A stretch of 64,000 nt of DNA. It comes from Rhizobium sp. GTDB lineage: Bacteria; Pseudomonadota; Alphaproteobacteria; Rhizobiales; Rhizobiaceae. Below are positions 32,330-41,771 of the stretch, piece after piece. A program made the position numbers and the translations under genes. The notes below the pieces were generated by a model. That model had not been told where the DNA came from. It saw only the letters and a list, made by a program, of their open reading frames with translations, and searched no databases. Every line of letters starts with the position of its first letter. The first letter of the stretch is position 1. The stretch is from contig JAHHDR010000023.1 in the NCBI GenBank assembly GCA_019739215.1, positions 62,001 through 126,000 of the forward strand, in the 5' to 3' direction.

Positions 32330-34507
32330 TTGCAGTCGAAGCGGGATGGCGGTCCGCGGACGTCTGCCGGGGTTGAATGCCCGGGTTTTCAGGGAACGGG
32401 AGGCTGGCAATTGCGGAAAGGTGGTGCCGAAAGGGCGGCGCAGCCCGCGACCCTATCGTGCGGCCTGGCGGATTTGGCGGACGACCCGAGGCTGGCCTGG
32501 GCGAGGCTGGCGGGCTTTGCCGTTCTGGCTGTTGCCGGCATCTCGATCCTGGTCGGGGTCATATCCGGGCCCGACGGCTCCGGTATCCCTCCAGTCGCGG
32601 GCTTCTGCCTGCTGCTCTGCGGCCTGAGCGTAGTTTGCAGCCTGTCGCGGTGGCAGGGCGCAATGAACACAGCGGCCTCGCTGGCCCTGATTGCGGCGCT
32701 GATCGCCGGAGTCCAGATGGCAGGACATCTTCTAGCGGTTCACGGCGAGCCGCTTCCCGAATGGGAGATTCTTGAGCCCACGACACTTCGGGCCATGTCG
32801 CTCGACACGTCCGTCGGTATCCTGGTCTTCGGTGTCACCCAGGCATTGCTGTGCCTCTTGAAGGGCAGGCCGAATGCTCTGGTCCTGCTGACGGGAGGCC
32901 TCGTCGCGTCCGGCATCGGGCTTTCCGCGGTCGTCGGTCACCTTTCGGGACTGGAGGCGATCTACCAATGGCATGATGCACCGCCGATGACCCTCGACAA
33001 TGCCTTCTGTCTCTGGCTGCTCGGTGCAAGCCAGCTGGCGCTTGCGCGACATCCGCTGCTGCAACAGTCCGCGAGACTGCCCTACATCGTCGCCGCGCTG
33101 GCGACCCCGGCCGGACTGATATTCGACCTCGCGACCCCGCCCTATGTCGGCGCCAGCTTCATCTACATTCCCTTCGTGCTGAGCGCCGTCTGGTTCGTCG
33201 ATCGCCGCACGGCTTTCGCCTTCGCGATCGTCTGCTCGATCTTCACGTTCCTCGGCTACGAGGCGAAGGTTCAGCATCTCGACAGTGAGCAGCAGCGGCT
33301 CGTCGGACGATTGCTGGCAATCGGGACGGACTTCTTCGTCGCCGCTCTAATCTATGTCTACAAACGCGCGATCGAGCAGAACGAAAGAGTGACCAGACGC
33401 TTCGACACGCTGATGGACAACGCGCCGGACGCGGTGATGACCATCGATTCCGGGGGGATCATCCGGCAGTTCAACGCTGCTGCCGAGCGTCTCTTCGGCT
33501 ATGGCAGGGCCGAGGTCATCGGCAGCAACGTGAAACTGTTGATGCCCGAACCCTATCACTCCGCCCATGACGGCTATCTCAGCCACCACGCGGAAACTGG
33601 CGAAAAGCGTATCATTGGCACGATCCGCGAAGTGAACGGCAAGCGGCGTGACGGCACGACGTTCCCGCTCGACCTCTCGATCTCCGAACTTCCCTCGTCC
33701 GGCGACAAGGAGTTCGTCGGCGTCCTGCGGGACCTCTCCGCGAGGAAGCGGCAGGAGGAAAACCTGCGCCAGACACTCGGCCGGCTGGCGGCCTACACCG
33801 CCGACCTCGAGCGCTCGAACCAGGAACTCGACGACTTCGCCTATATTGCGTCCCACGATCTCAAGGAGCCGTTGCGCGGCATCCACAATCATTCCCGCTT
33901 CCTGCTGGAGGACTATGAGGACCGGCTTGACCAGGACGGCAAGCGCCGGCTCGATCGCCTCGTTCACCTTTCGCAGCGCATGGAAAAGTTGGTCAACGAC
34001 CTGCTCTATTTCTCGCGGATCGGCAGGACGGAACTGTCCATCGTGCCGACCGATCTCGCCGCAGTGCTGCGCGATGTCGTCGGCACCCTGGATCAGTTCC
34101 TCGAGGAGCGCCATGCCACTGTCGCCATCGTCGATGACCTGCCGCTGGTCACCTGCGATTCCGTCCGGGTCGCGGAGGTTTTCCGCAATCTCATCGTCAA
34201 TGCCGCGAAATACAACGACAAGCCCCAGAGATGGATTGAGATCGGTCGCCTCGCCGGCCACCCGGACGAGACCGGGCGACAGCGAACGAGCGTCTATTTT
34301 GTCCGCGACAACGGCAAGGGCATTGCATCCGAGTTCCATGAAGATATCTTCAGGATGTTCAAGCGACTGGAGCGATCCGATGACGGTGGCACGGGATCGG
34401 GCCTGACCATTGTTCGCAAGATCGTGCAGCGCCATGGAGGGCATATCTGGCTGGAATCCGAGCCCGGCAAGGGAACGACCTTCTTTTTCACCCTCGCCCC
34501 GGAGTAA
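32330..34507 (+). CDS. Membrane-bound FixL-like PAS histidine kinase
   Basis: About 725 residues. Residues ~45-345 hold eight or so hydrophobic helices (a MASE-like sensor). A PAS domain follows (~355-470) with strong FixL resemblance: RLFGYGRAEVIG, LMPEPYHSAHDGYL, RIIGTIREV and GKRRDGTTFPL. His413 in HDGYL aligns with the haem ligand of FixL. The transmitter has IASHDLKEPLRGI, NLIVNAAKYND, DNGKGI and GTGSGLTIV. The start is uncertain: TTG 32330 opens the frame, but TTG codons at about 32411 or 32469 are possible. Its stop overlaps the ATG of the next regulator (TAATG). Confidence 0.85.
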   Translation: MQSKRDGGPRTSAGVECPGFQGTGGWQLRKGGAERAAQPATLSCGLADLADDPRLAWARLAGFAVLAVAGISILVGVISGPDGSGIPPVAGFCLLLCGLSVVCSLSRWQGAMNTAASLALIAALIAGVQMAGHLLAVHGEPLPEWEILEPTTLRAMSLDTSVGILVFGVTQALLCLLKGRPNALVLLTGGLVASGIGLSAVVGHLSGLEAIYQWHDAPPMTLDNAFCLWLLGASQLALARHPLLQQSARLPYIVAALATPAGLIFDLATPPYVGASFIYIPFVLSAVWFVDRRTAFAFAIVCSIFTFLGYEAKVQHLDSEQQRLVGRLLAIGTDFFVAALIYVYKRAIEQNERVTRRFDTLMDNAPDAVMTIDSGGIIRQFNAAAERLFGYGRAEVIGSNVKLLMPEPYHSAHDGYLSHHAETGEKRIIGTIREVNGKRRDGTTFPLDLSISELPSSGDKEFVGVLRDLSARKRQEENLRQTLGRLAAYTADLERSNQELDDFAYIASHDLKEPLRGIHNHSRFLLEDYEDRLDQDGKRRLDRLVHLSQRMEKLVNDLLYFSRIGRTELSIVPTDLAAVLRDVVGTLDQFLEERHATVAIVDDLPLVTCDSVRVAEVFRNLIVNAAKYNDKPQRWIEIGRLAGHPDETGRQRTSVYFVRDNGKGIASEFHEDIFRMFKRLERSDDGGTGSGLTIVRKIVQRHGGHIWLESEPGKGTTFFFTLAPE

Positions 34508-34941
34508 TGGCGATGTTTCAGGTAAACCAGGGCCAGCCCATTCTCATCGTCGACGACAATGACGACGACGTCGAAGCGGCACTTCGCGCCTTCAAGCGCA
34601 CCAATCTCAAGAATAAGATCGTCAGGGCCGCGACCGGCGCTGAGGCCATTGCCATGCTGCGCGAGCGCAAGGTCCAGCCCGGCCTGATCCTCCTCGACCT
34701 CAACATGCCCGGTCTGGACGGACGCAGGGTGCTGGCGATCCTCAAGGGTGACGACGAACTGCGGAAGATTCCCATCGTCGTGCTGACCACATCCGCCGAC
34801 GAGCGGGATATCGATGAGTGCTACCAGCTTGGCGCCAACACCTATATTCAGAAGCCGGTCGACCTCGACGGCCTGTTCGCCGCGGTCCAGCGTCTCAAGG
34901 ACTACTGGTTCGAGATCGCACTCCTCCCCAGGGAGCGATAG
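34507..34941 (+). CDS. Single-domain response regulator (Rcp1-like)
   Basis: 144 residues: ILIVDDNDDDVEAA, phosphoacceptor in LLDLNMPGLDG, VVLTTSADERD and QKPVDLDGL. It is of the Rcp1/BphR class, nearly the same layout as the regulator at 808-1245 (both have ADERDI/DDEREI followed by a C-Y-x-L-G-A-N box). It is translationally coupled to the membrane kinase before it and abuts the hybrid kinase after it. It is the probable direct phosphate acceptor of the upstream kinase. Confidence 0.93.
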   Translation: MAMFQVNQGQPILIVDDNDDDVEAALRAFKRTNLKNKIVRAATGAEAIAMLRERKVQPGLILLDLNMPGLDGRRVLAILKGDDELRKIPIVVLTTSADERDIDECYQLGANTYIQKPVDLDGLFAAVQRLKDYWFEIALLPRER

Positions 34942-36024
34942 ATGCCGCCGATCCGCGTCCTCATCATCGACGACAGTGAGGACGACCGGGAAACGTTGAG
35001 GCGCATGCTCTCGCGCAGTTCCGCCGGCTATCAGCTCATGGAGGCGGACACCGGCGACGAAGGCGTTCGCCTGTTCCACGCGTTCCAGCCGCATTGCGTG
35101 CTGCTGGACTACTCTCTGCCCGGCCGCAACGGCGTCGCGGTCCTCGAGGACATCCGCAGGACCCATCCTTACGCTGCCGCCGTCATGCTGACGGGTCAGG
35201 GCAGCGAGAAGGTCGCTGTCGGCAGCATGAAGGCCGGCGCGCAGGACTATTTCACCAAGGATACCGTGTCGCGCGACGCGCTGGAACGCGCGATCTCCAA
35301 TGCCGTCGGCCGTCAGGAGCTTGCGGCACGGCTTGAACAGCATCGCCAGTCGCTGGAAATATTCAGCCGTGCCATGGCCCATGACCTGCAGGAACCGCTC
35401 CGCACGATCCGGTCCTTCGGCGGCATGATCCTCGACTCGTCCAGCCTGTCTGACGACGACAGGTCGCTGATGGGGCATGTGCTGAAGGCAGCGGCCAACA
35501 TGGAGCAACTGATTGCGGCCATCACCCGCTACACGCGCCTGGAGTCGCAGGGCGACATCGTGTCAGACGAGGTGCTCATGGCGGACATCGTTCGTCAGGT
35601 GAAGGACAGCCTGCTCAATCAGATCGAAGCCGGCGAGGCGGTGATCCGCGAGCATGGCCTGACAACCGTTCGTGGCGACGGCCAGCTTCTGGTCCAGTAT
35701 CTGCAGAACCTCGTATCCAACGCCATCCGCTATTGCGTGAGCACACCTCCGGTGATCGACATCTCGATGATCGATCTCGAGGGTGCGGCCGAACTGAGGG
35801 TCGCCGACAATGGCCCCGGCATTCCGGAGACGTTCCGCAACGAGATCTTCCGCCCCTTCAAGAGGCTGGTGGGACGCGACGTCGAGGGCAGCGGCCTCGG
35901 TCTGGCGATCTGCCGGCGCATCGCCGAGCTCCATGGGGCAACGATCCGCTGCGAGGAAGCGCCCGGCGGCGGCGCGCTCTTCATCCTGACGCTGCCGGCA
36001 GGCGAGCCGGCTGGCCCCGGGTGA
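34942..36024 (+). CDS. Response regulator-histidine kinase hybrid (receiver + HisKA)
   Basis: 360 residues. N-terminal receiver: LIIDDSEDDRETL, phosphoacceptor in LLDYSLPGRNG, MLTGQGSE and FTKDTV. Then HisKA with MAHDLQEPLRTI and HATPase_c with NLVSNAIRY, DNGPGIPE and GSGLGLAIC. The start directly follows the preceding stop, so kinase, receiver and hybrid kinase form one operon and could act as a phosphorelay. Layout parallels the receiver-kinase hybrid at 1242-2280, but with a classical HisKA domain. Confidence 0.9.
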   Translation: MPPIRVLIIDDSEDDRETLRRMLSRSSAGYQLMEADTGDEGVRLFHAFQPHCVLLDYSLPGRNGVAVLEDIRRTHPYAAAVMLTGQGSEKVAVGSMKAGAQDYFTKDTVSRDALERAISNAVGRQELAARLEQHRQSLEIFSRAMAHDLQEPLRTIRSFGGMILDSSSLSDDDRSLMGHVLKAAANMEQLIAAITRYTRLESQGDIVSDEVLMADIVRQVKDSLLNQIEAGEAVIREHGLTTVRGDGQLLVQYLQNLVSNAIRYCVSTPPVIDISMIDLEGAAELRVADNGPGIPETFRNEIFRPFKRLVGRDVEGSGLGLAICRRIAELHGATIRCEEAPGGGALFILTLPAGEPAGPG

Positions 36025-36058
36025 GGCGCGGCCGCCTGTCAGCGTGCTCGCACCTTTT

Positions 36059-37150
36059 TCAGATGATGTTTCGGACCAGCGGCAGCTTTCGGATCGCCCA
36101 GGCCAGTGCGAAGCTGAAAGCGGTTCCCGCGGATGCCAGGATCGCGAATTTGACGATCGCCGGCGCCGCAAGCGGCTCCATGGCCAGAGCAAGCGCGACG
36201 ATGACGGGCGGATGCACGATGAAGGCGCCATAGCTCTGCCGCGAGAGAAATCCCCAGCGACGGTCACGTTCCCCCCAGCGGAGCTGGAAGTACCAGAGCG
36301 AGCCGGCAATCACGCCCCAGGCGACCACCGGTTCCCAGAAGGCGTAGAAGATCGCCGGCAGGGAGAATCCGGTTGCGAAATCGGTCTGTCCCATCGTCTC
36401 GCCGACAACCAGCGCCACCGGAAGCAGCGGGATCGCCACGACAAGCGCGATCAGCCAGGGCAGGGCATGGCGCCGCTTGACATTCTCCAGCCAGCCGTAA
36501 CGCTCCGCCACGCAGCCGGTGGCGAACAGGAAGACATAGGACGCGAAATAGCCGAGCTGGAGATTGATCACCTCCTGCCCGACGGGCACGAACTGGCGGA
36601 CGATCAGCGCCGCAAGCCCCACGCCGATAGCGGCAAGGACCCATGTCGCGTGGTCGGGTATGGACTGCCGCGGCCCCGGCCTGACCGCCACCAACCGGCG
36701 CCACAGCATATAGGCGAAAGTGAAGATCAGAAGGGCGTAGGGGAACCACATTGGCCCGATCACGAACCGCATCTGTCCCATCAGGCCAAGCCAGGAGCCG
36801 AGGATGTCCGTGCCCCGACTGTTGGCGATGGCGACCGTCAACGGTCCGATGACGAAGCCGAACACGAGTATGGGCACGCCGAGCCGCAGCAGGCGGTCCC
36901 GCGCGAACTCGGCCCAACCCTTGCGGTCATAGGAACTCGGCGTCAGGTATCCCGAAATCAGGAAGAAGAAGCCCATGAAGAACGCCTGGTTGACGGCGGC
37001 GAACAGCGTCAATGCGAGGGCGGTAAGGCTGTCCTGTTCGGCGAGCCTGATGAACCAGCCGCCGCTCGCCCCATAGGTGATCGCGCTGTGATGTGCGATG
37101 ACCAGGAAGGTCAGGATGACCCTAATCCTGTCAAGGAAATATGCCCGCAT
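36059..37150 (-). CDS. Acyltransferase 3 family membrane protein (OafA/YrhL-like)
   Basis: 363 residues with about ten transmembrane helices. Family landmarks: RVILTFLVIAHHSAITYG at the N terminus with the catalytic-type His pair, FFLISGYLTPSSYDRKG, an RLLRLGVPIL segment and SYGAFIVHPPVIV near the C terminus. Such enzymes acylate exopolysaccharide, LPS or osmoregulated glucans. No polysaccharide genes are nearby, so the acceptor is unknown. It converges with the hybrid kinase gene. Confidence 0.88.
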   Translation of the reverse strand: MRAYFLDRIRVILTFLVIAHHSAITYGASGGWFIRLAEQDSLTALALTLFAAVNQAFFMGFFFLISGYLTPSSYDRKGWAEFARDRLLRLGVPILVFGFVIGPLTVAIANSRGTDILGSWLGLMGQMRFVIGPMWFPYALLIFTFAYMLWRRLVAVRPGPRQSIPDHATWVLAAIGVGLAALIVRQFVPVGQEVINLQLGYFASYVFLFATGCVAERYGWLENVKRRHALPWLIALVVAIPLLPVALVVGETMGQTDFATGFSLPAIFYAFWEPVVAWGVIAGSLWYFQLRWGERDRRWGFLSRQSYGAFIVHPPVIVALALAMEPLAAPAIVKFAILASAGTAFSFALAWAIRKLPLVRNII

Positions 37151-37258
37151 GCTTTCCGTCCCTCGGAATCTGCCGGCAACTTAGTGGATGCCGTTCAGCT
37201 TGGGAACCGGCCCCGGACCCATTTCCGCAACGGTCGAAAAGCGGCGATCGCTCTGCCC

Positions 37259-39442
37259 TCAGGCGGTCTTGCGAGCCTGCACGATGCAGGCGCCGGTGCT
37301 CTGCTCGACAAGCAGTGCCGACAGTTCCGCGGCGGGCATCGGTTTGCCGAACAGGTAGCCCTGCAACTCGTCGCAACCGCAATCGAGCAGCACATGGGCC
37401 TGGCTTTCGCGCTCAACCCCTTCCGCGGTGACGGGAATGCCGAGCGAGCGGGCAAGCGCACTCGTGGCTTCCAGCAGACTGCGCGCATTCTCGCTCACGT
37501 CGATGTCGGTGACCATCGAACGGTCGATCTTCATCCTGTCGAAACCGAACTGTCTGAGATAGCCGATACTCGAGAAGCCAGAGCCGAAATCGTCCAGCGC
37601 GATCTTGACCCCAAGCGCCTTCAGCCGCTCGATCGACTGCCGCGCGCGCTGCGGGTTCTGGATGAGGTAGCCCTCGGTCAGTTCCAGCGTCAGCCGTGCC
37701 GGCTCGATACCAGTCGATTGCAGGATTTCGGCGACCTGCGCGGCGAAGGATGGGTTGCGAAGCTGGACGGGGGAAATGTTCACGGCAATGCCGATCTCGG
37801 GCCATTCGCGCGCCTGATCGCAAGCCGACTTCAGCACGAAAATGCCGAGTGGTTCGATCAGTCCGGTCTTCTCTGCGACGGGGATGAACACATCAGGATA
37901 GACCGGGCTGCGACCCGGCCGGTTCCAGCGTACCAGCGTTTCCGCCCCGGTGATCTCAAGGCTGGAGGCCGCCACCACCGGCTGGTACACGACGCTCAAC
38001 TGTTTCTCGGCGATCGCCTTGCGCAACTGGGATTCCAGCGCCAGGATCGTTTCGCGGTCGTTGTCCATCGAGGTGTCGTAGAAGAAGTAGCGTCCCCTGC
38101 CGCTGTCCTTCGACTTGTACATGGCGATATCCGCGCGCCGGACGACCTCTTCTGCGTTGATGGTTCCGATCTGGGATGATGCGATGCCGATCGACGTTCC
38201 GACGGTCACGAGGCGTTCGCCGATCTGGAACGGCTCGTCGAAGAAGTTGAGGATCATGCCGGCCAGGGATTGCGCCGCGGTGTCGCAGTTCTTGCGCAGG
38301 AAGGCGATCGCGAATTCGTCACCGCCGACCCTGGCAAGCACGGCATCTTCAGGGGTCAGGAAGCGGAAGCCCGCCGAGACGCTGCGTATCAGGTCGTCGC
38401 CGCAGCCATGGCCATAGGCATCGTTGACCTCCTTGAATCCGTCGAGATCGAGATAGAGCAGCGCGACATCCGACTTGGAGGATCGCGCGTCTTCGATCAT
38501 GGTCTCGATCGCCTTGAACAACCCGGCGCGGTTCAGCAACCCGCTGAGGCGGTCGGTGAGAGCGAGTTGCCGCGAGGCCTCCTCGTCCAATCGCAGCCGC
38601 CGCATCTCCATGAGGCCGATGGCGAACACTGTGGCGAGCAGGAAGCCGAAAAGCGCGATTGCGCCGATCACCTTGCTGCGGATGCTCGAGTAGGAAATGT
38701 CTCCCGGTGCACGTGATGGCCAGGCAAGCTTTCCCAGCACCTGTCCGGCCGGATCCCAAACTGCGACATAGTTTTGTTCCACACCGTCGGGTGCGGCGAG
38801 GTGCAGGCCCTTGATCACATAGGTTTGGCCCAGGGTCTCGACCTGCGGGTCAAGGTGGCGCGCAAAGACGAGATAGCGCCTGTCGTCGTCGGATCGGTTC
38901 GTCTCGCCGGTCTTCGTCCGGATAAGCGCCACGCCGGCAGCCGCGATCCCCCTTGTCGTCCGGACGAAGCCGCGCGCCTCCGGATTCTCTGTCGAGGCCA
39001 TCGCGGCATCCAGCAGCCGCCACAATGCGGCATCGAAGAACTGGTCGGCCGGGACCTTCATCGGCGCGCCTTCGTGGTAGGCGAGGATGGCATTGCGCCG
39101 GGTATCGACCACAAGGGCGACGTCGAAGAGCGCGCTGTTTTCCGACATCTCCCCGAAATTGGAGATCATCCAGTCCATGCCGTCGGCGCTGTAGGAATAG
39201 GTCGCCGCGTCGTCCCAGGCGGCGTAGTCGTTGAGCGTGGCCCCCAGCTGGGAGAGAAAGGTCTTGACCGCCCCGGCGGTGGTCTGGCGTGAACGGTCGT
39301 CGTCGAGCTGGTTTGCGTGGCGCGAAACCTCGCCGATGGCGGACAATACGATGCCCCCAGCGACCATCACGATGATGAACACCGAAAGCAGAACGGCCAA
39401 TATTGCGGTGCGCCGGCTAAGCCAGCTTACTCCCCTACGCAT
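37259..39442 (-). CDS. Membrane GGDEF-EAL cyclic di-GMP protein with CHASE4-like sensor
   Basis: 727 residues. N-terminal helix, a periplasmic CHASE4-like domain (about 40-245, with NDYAAWDDAATY), a second helix (~250-275), GGDEF domain with intact active site RVGGDEF, then an EAL domain in which the signature reads ETLVRW. Other EAL residues (NISPVQLRNPSF, LELTEG, DDFGSGFSS, KIDRSMV, TAEGVE) are present, so phosphodiesterase activity is plausible alongside cyclase activity. Which activity dominates cannot be told. It is probably monocistronic. Confidence 0.93.
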   Translation of the reverse strand: MRRGVSWLSRRTAILAVLLSVFIIVMVAGGIVLSAIGEVSRHANQLDDDRSRQTTAGAVKTFLSQLGATLNDYAAWDDAATYSYSADGMDWMISNFGEMSENSALFDVALVVDTRRNAILAYHEGAPMKVPADQFFDAALWRLLDAAMASTENPEARGFVRTTRGIAAAGVALIRTKTGETNRSDDDRRYLVFARHLDPQVETLGQTYVIKGLHLAAPDGVEQNYVAVWDPAGQVLGKLAWPSRAPGDISYSSIRSKVIGAIALFGFLLATVFAIGLMEMRRLRLDEEASRQLALTDRLSGLLNRAGLFKAIETMIEDARSSKSDVALLYLDLDGFKEVNDAYGHGCGDDLIRSVSAGFRFLTPEDAVLARVGGDEFAIAFLRKNCDTAAQSLAGMILNFFDEPFQIGERLVTVGTSIGIASSQIGTINAEEVVRRADIAMYKSKDSGRGRYFFYDTSMDNDRETILALESQLRKAIAEKQLSVVYQPVVAASSLEITGAETLVRWNRPGRSPVYPDVFIPVAEKTGLIEPLGIFVLKSACDQAREWPEIGIAVNISPVQLRNPSFAAQVAEILQSTGIEPARLTLELTEGYLIQNPQRARQSIERLKALGVKIALDDFGSGFSSIGYLRQFGFDRMKIDRSMVTDIDVSENARSLLEATSALARSLGIPVTAEGVERESQAHVLLDCGCDELQGYLFGKPMPAAELSALLVEQSTGACIVQARKTA

Positions 39443-39568
39443 GTCACCCCAGGCTTTCGCGATGGTGACACTCTTTCCGAAATCGATTGAAGAAGGCTTA
39501 ACGTTGCCGTGTGCGGAACCAAAGCTGGTCCCTCAGATTGTAGTTGTCATAGATCACAGGAGACGAAC

Positions 39569-40066
39569 ATGACGGCGATCTCGGACGCAGGCAAGGAAAC
39601 ATCGCGGGAAGACGACTACCGCGACCAGGAAGCGCGCAACCTTGACGACGGTTGGCCCTATGCCGATGTCGATGCCGTCGCCCGTAAGCGCAACGAGGCT
39701 TATGGTGTTGCGCCGTCGGATCTGGGCGATGACGGCAATCCCGGCGCCGAAATTGCCTCCGATCCGGCGATCCCTGGAGAAGGCGGCCCGGCGTTCGAAC
39801 AGGGCACTTCCAAGGACGCAACGGATGACGATGCGCTGGAGGAACGTATTTTCGACAGGATCTCCAGTGCGCCTGACATTGATGACGAGCAGATCACCGT
39901 GACGGTCCGCGACGGTATCGCGGAACTGACCGGGAAGGTCGATCAGGCCGAAACGGTCTTCATCGCCGAACAACTGGCCGGCGCGGTCCCCGGCGTCAGG
40001 CTTGTTCGCAACGGACTTGTCTCGATGGGCGTCGACAGTCATGTTCCGGATGATGCAACCGGTTGA
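39569..40066 (+). CDS. BON-domain protein
   Basis: 165 residues, acidic. The first ~90 residues are polar and low in complexity; the C terminus is a BON domain with IFDRISSAPDIDDEQITVTV, IAELTGKVDQAETVF and GVRLVRNGL. There is no signal peptide, so unlike OsmY it is predicted cytoplasmic. The ATG has a CAGGAG site. BON proteins are often general-stress induced in Rhizobiales; a GGAAC box at 39515 lacks a good -10 partner. Confidence 0.85.
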   Translation: MTAISDAGKETSREDDYRDQEARNLDDGWPYADVDAVARKRNEAYGVAPSDLGDDGNPGAEIASDPAIPGEGGPAFEQGTSKDATDDDALEERIFDRISSAPDIDDEQITVTVRDGIAELTGKVDQAETVFIAEQLAGAVPGVRLVRNGLVSMGVDSHVPDDATG

Positions 40067-40081
40067 GGCCATCTGATAGCC

Positions 40082-40513
40082 ATGCGCGAGGATCCTTTCG
40101 ACCTTGACCGTTTCGTGATGGCGCAGGCACCGCAATACGACATCGCGCTGGCCGAACTGATGGGTGGGCGGAAAGTGACGCACTGGATGTGGTTCATTTT
40201 CCCCCAACTACGCGGTCTTGGCCGATCCGCGATGGCGCGGCGCTTCGGCATCGACACGGTGGACGAGGCGCGCGCCTATATCGCCCACCCGGTGCTCGGG
40301 CCCCGCCTGAGGGAATGCGTCAGCGCCGTGCTGGATTGCGACGAACCTGATCTGCAGACAGTGTTCGGGTCGCCCGACGACATGAAATTCATCTCGTCGA
40401 TGACGCTGTTTTCGATAGCGACGACGGCCGAAGATACGTTGTTTTCAAGCGCCCTGACCAAATTCACTGGCGGCGTGCAGGATGCCCGCACGCTGGAATT
40501 GCTCGCCTCGTGA
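40082..40513 (+). CDS. DUF1810 family protein
   Basis: 143 residues with the DUF1810 landmarks FDLDRFVMAQAPQYDIALAEL, GRKVTHWMWFIFPQ, LGRSAMARRFGI, EARAYIAHPVLGPRLREC and DDMKFISSMTLF. Members are small cytoplasmic proteins of unknown function (calpastatin-like by name only). It starts 15 bases after the BON gene and may be co-transcribed; it meets the opposing gene stop to stop. Confidence 0.93.
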   Translation: MREDPFDLDRFVMAQAPQYDIALAELMGGRKVTHWMWFIFPQLRGLGRSAMARRFGIDTVDEARAYIAHPVLGPRLRECVSAVLDCDEPDLQTVFGSPDDMKFISSMTLFSIATTAEDTLFSSALTKFTGGVQDARTLELLAS

Positions 40514-41107
40514 TCACGGCTTCTTCTCAGGCTCCAATACCTTGCTTTTTCTGTTGAGGCTTGACGGAACGTGATCGTCGAAACGCGTCCAGCCCTCGGC
40601 TGCGAGGTCGTCCCGCCGCGCGGCGATGTCGACGCTGTGCTTGAGGAAGATCGCTTCTGCCGCCACGGCCAGCTGGTCCGGCACCCGCGCCGTGACGAGC
40701 GTGCCGCCCCGCTTGAGGCCTTCCGCGAAGACATGCGCGTCCCGTTCGTCGATCCCGTGGTCCATGAGCAGCGCCACCAGGCCACCGGTAGCGCCGCCGA
40801 CGATTGCCCCGGCCGTTGCGCCCGCCAGGGTCGAGAGCAGCCACCCTGCCGCCACCAACTCGCCGATACCGGGTATGGCGAGGACGCCGAGCCCGGCAAG
40901 CAATCCGCCCGCGCCTCCGGCAAGTGCGCCGATCCCGGCACCCGTCTCGGCACCGGCTTCTTCCTTTGAGTCCTCGGCGTACCATCCAGCGGAATCGTTG
41001 GAAACGATGCTGATGTCATGTCGCGGCACGCCGCGCTCCATGAGGTCGTCGATTGCCTGCGCCGCGTCACTACGGGTGTCGAATAGGCCGGAAAGGGTGC
41101 GCATCAC
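40514..41107 (-). CDS. Glycine-zipper general-stress-type membrane protein
   Basis: 197 residues: an N-terminal domain resembling the general stress protein 17M fold (LFDTRSDAAQAIDDLMERGVPRHDISIVS), a long Gly/Ala-rich central segment with two hydrophobic glycine-zipper stretches (about residues 54-115) and a C-terminal copy of the same small alpha/beta fold (DAHVFAEGLKRGGTLVTARV). This is a common stress-associated family of unknown function. Start 41107 or 41104 (ATGATG). Confidence 0.75.
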   Translation of the reverse strand: MMRTLSGLFDTRSDAAQAIDDLMERGVPRHDISIVSNDSAGWYAEDSKEEAGAETGAGIGALAGGAGGLLAGLGVLAIPGIGELVAAGWLLSTLAGATAGAIVGGATGGLVALLMDHGIDERDAHVFAEGLKRGGTLVTARVPDQLAVAAEAIFLKHSVDIAARRDDLAAEGWTRFDDHVPSSLNRKSKVLEPEKKP

Positions 41108-41164
41108 TGCCTCCTGTGGGTTTCGTCTTCATAGCACAATGCCGCCTCCACGCCTTGTTCGAAG

Positions 41165-41771
41165 TCAAAATCGGCGGCTCAGATAGGGGGAAACCCTCCA
41201 GCCCGAAACGAAGCGGCGCCTCGATGGCCTTGGTGATGCCGATGCGCGGACCGACAAGGACATCACGCGCCACGCTGCTGACGGCTAGCCGAAAGGGGGC
41301 CTGGAAGAGTGACTTGCCATCGTCGCCACGGCTCACGCCCAATGCCGCGCACAGACGGCCAGGCCCGGACGCAAGCAGCCGTTGCGCGAGCCCGTTGCGC
41401 CTTTCCGCCATGCGCTCGATCCCGACAGCGGGTTCAATGGCCCTGACCAGCACCGCAGAGCCCGGCTTGCAGACAAAATTCAGACACCAGTGCATTCCAT
41501 AGATCCGGTAGACATAGGCGGTGCCCGGCGACCCGTACATGGCCGCATTGCGCAACGTCTGGCCGCGGAAGCTGTGGGATGCCGGGTCATCGGGATGATA
41601 GGCCTCCGTTTCGACGATCGGTCCACCTGCGTCGTCATAGAGCAGCGTGGCCCCGATAAGCTCCCGCGCTACGATCTCCGGCGGGCGGTCGAAGAAGTTC
41701 GCGTCCAGTGCGGTCTCGTCGGGGCTCGCCGGTCGTGCCCGAATTCCATCGTCAGGTTTCGCTATGGGCAT
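41165..41771 (-). CDS. DNA-3-methyladenine glycosylase (AAG/MPG type), frameshifted near the end
   Basis: Base-excision enzyme removing alkylated purines. Landmarks: FFDRPPEIVARELIGATLL, the catalytic Glu region IVETEAYHPDDPASHS, GTAYVYRIYGMHWCLNFVC, VLVRAIEP and LASGPGRLCAALG. As read, the frame continues past the family end to 41070. A run of five G at 41186-41190 appears one too long: removing one gives the normal ending GFPYLSRRF and a TGA at 41165-41167 (201 residues), and also removes an overlap with the next gene. Confidence 0.9.

Noticed and set aside
36044..38179. A 711-codon plus-strand frame over the acyltransferase and GGDEF-EAL genes.
   Set aside because: Shadow of two clear minus-strand membrane and signalling proteins; His/Gln/Arg-rich low-complexity sequence.
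39515..39540. GGAAC box upstream of the BON-domain gene as an EcfG promoter.
   Set aside because: At the required spacing the -10 reads GATT or ATT instead of CGTT, so the match is too weak to call.
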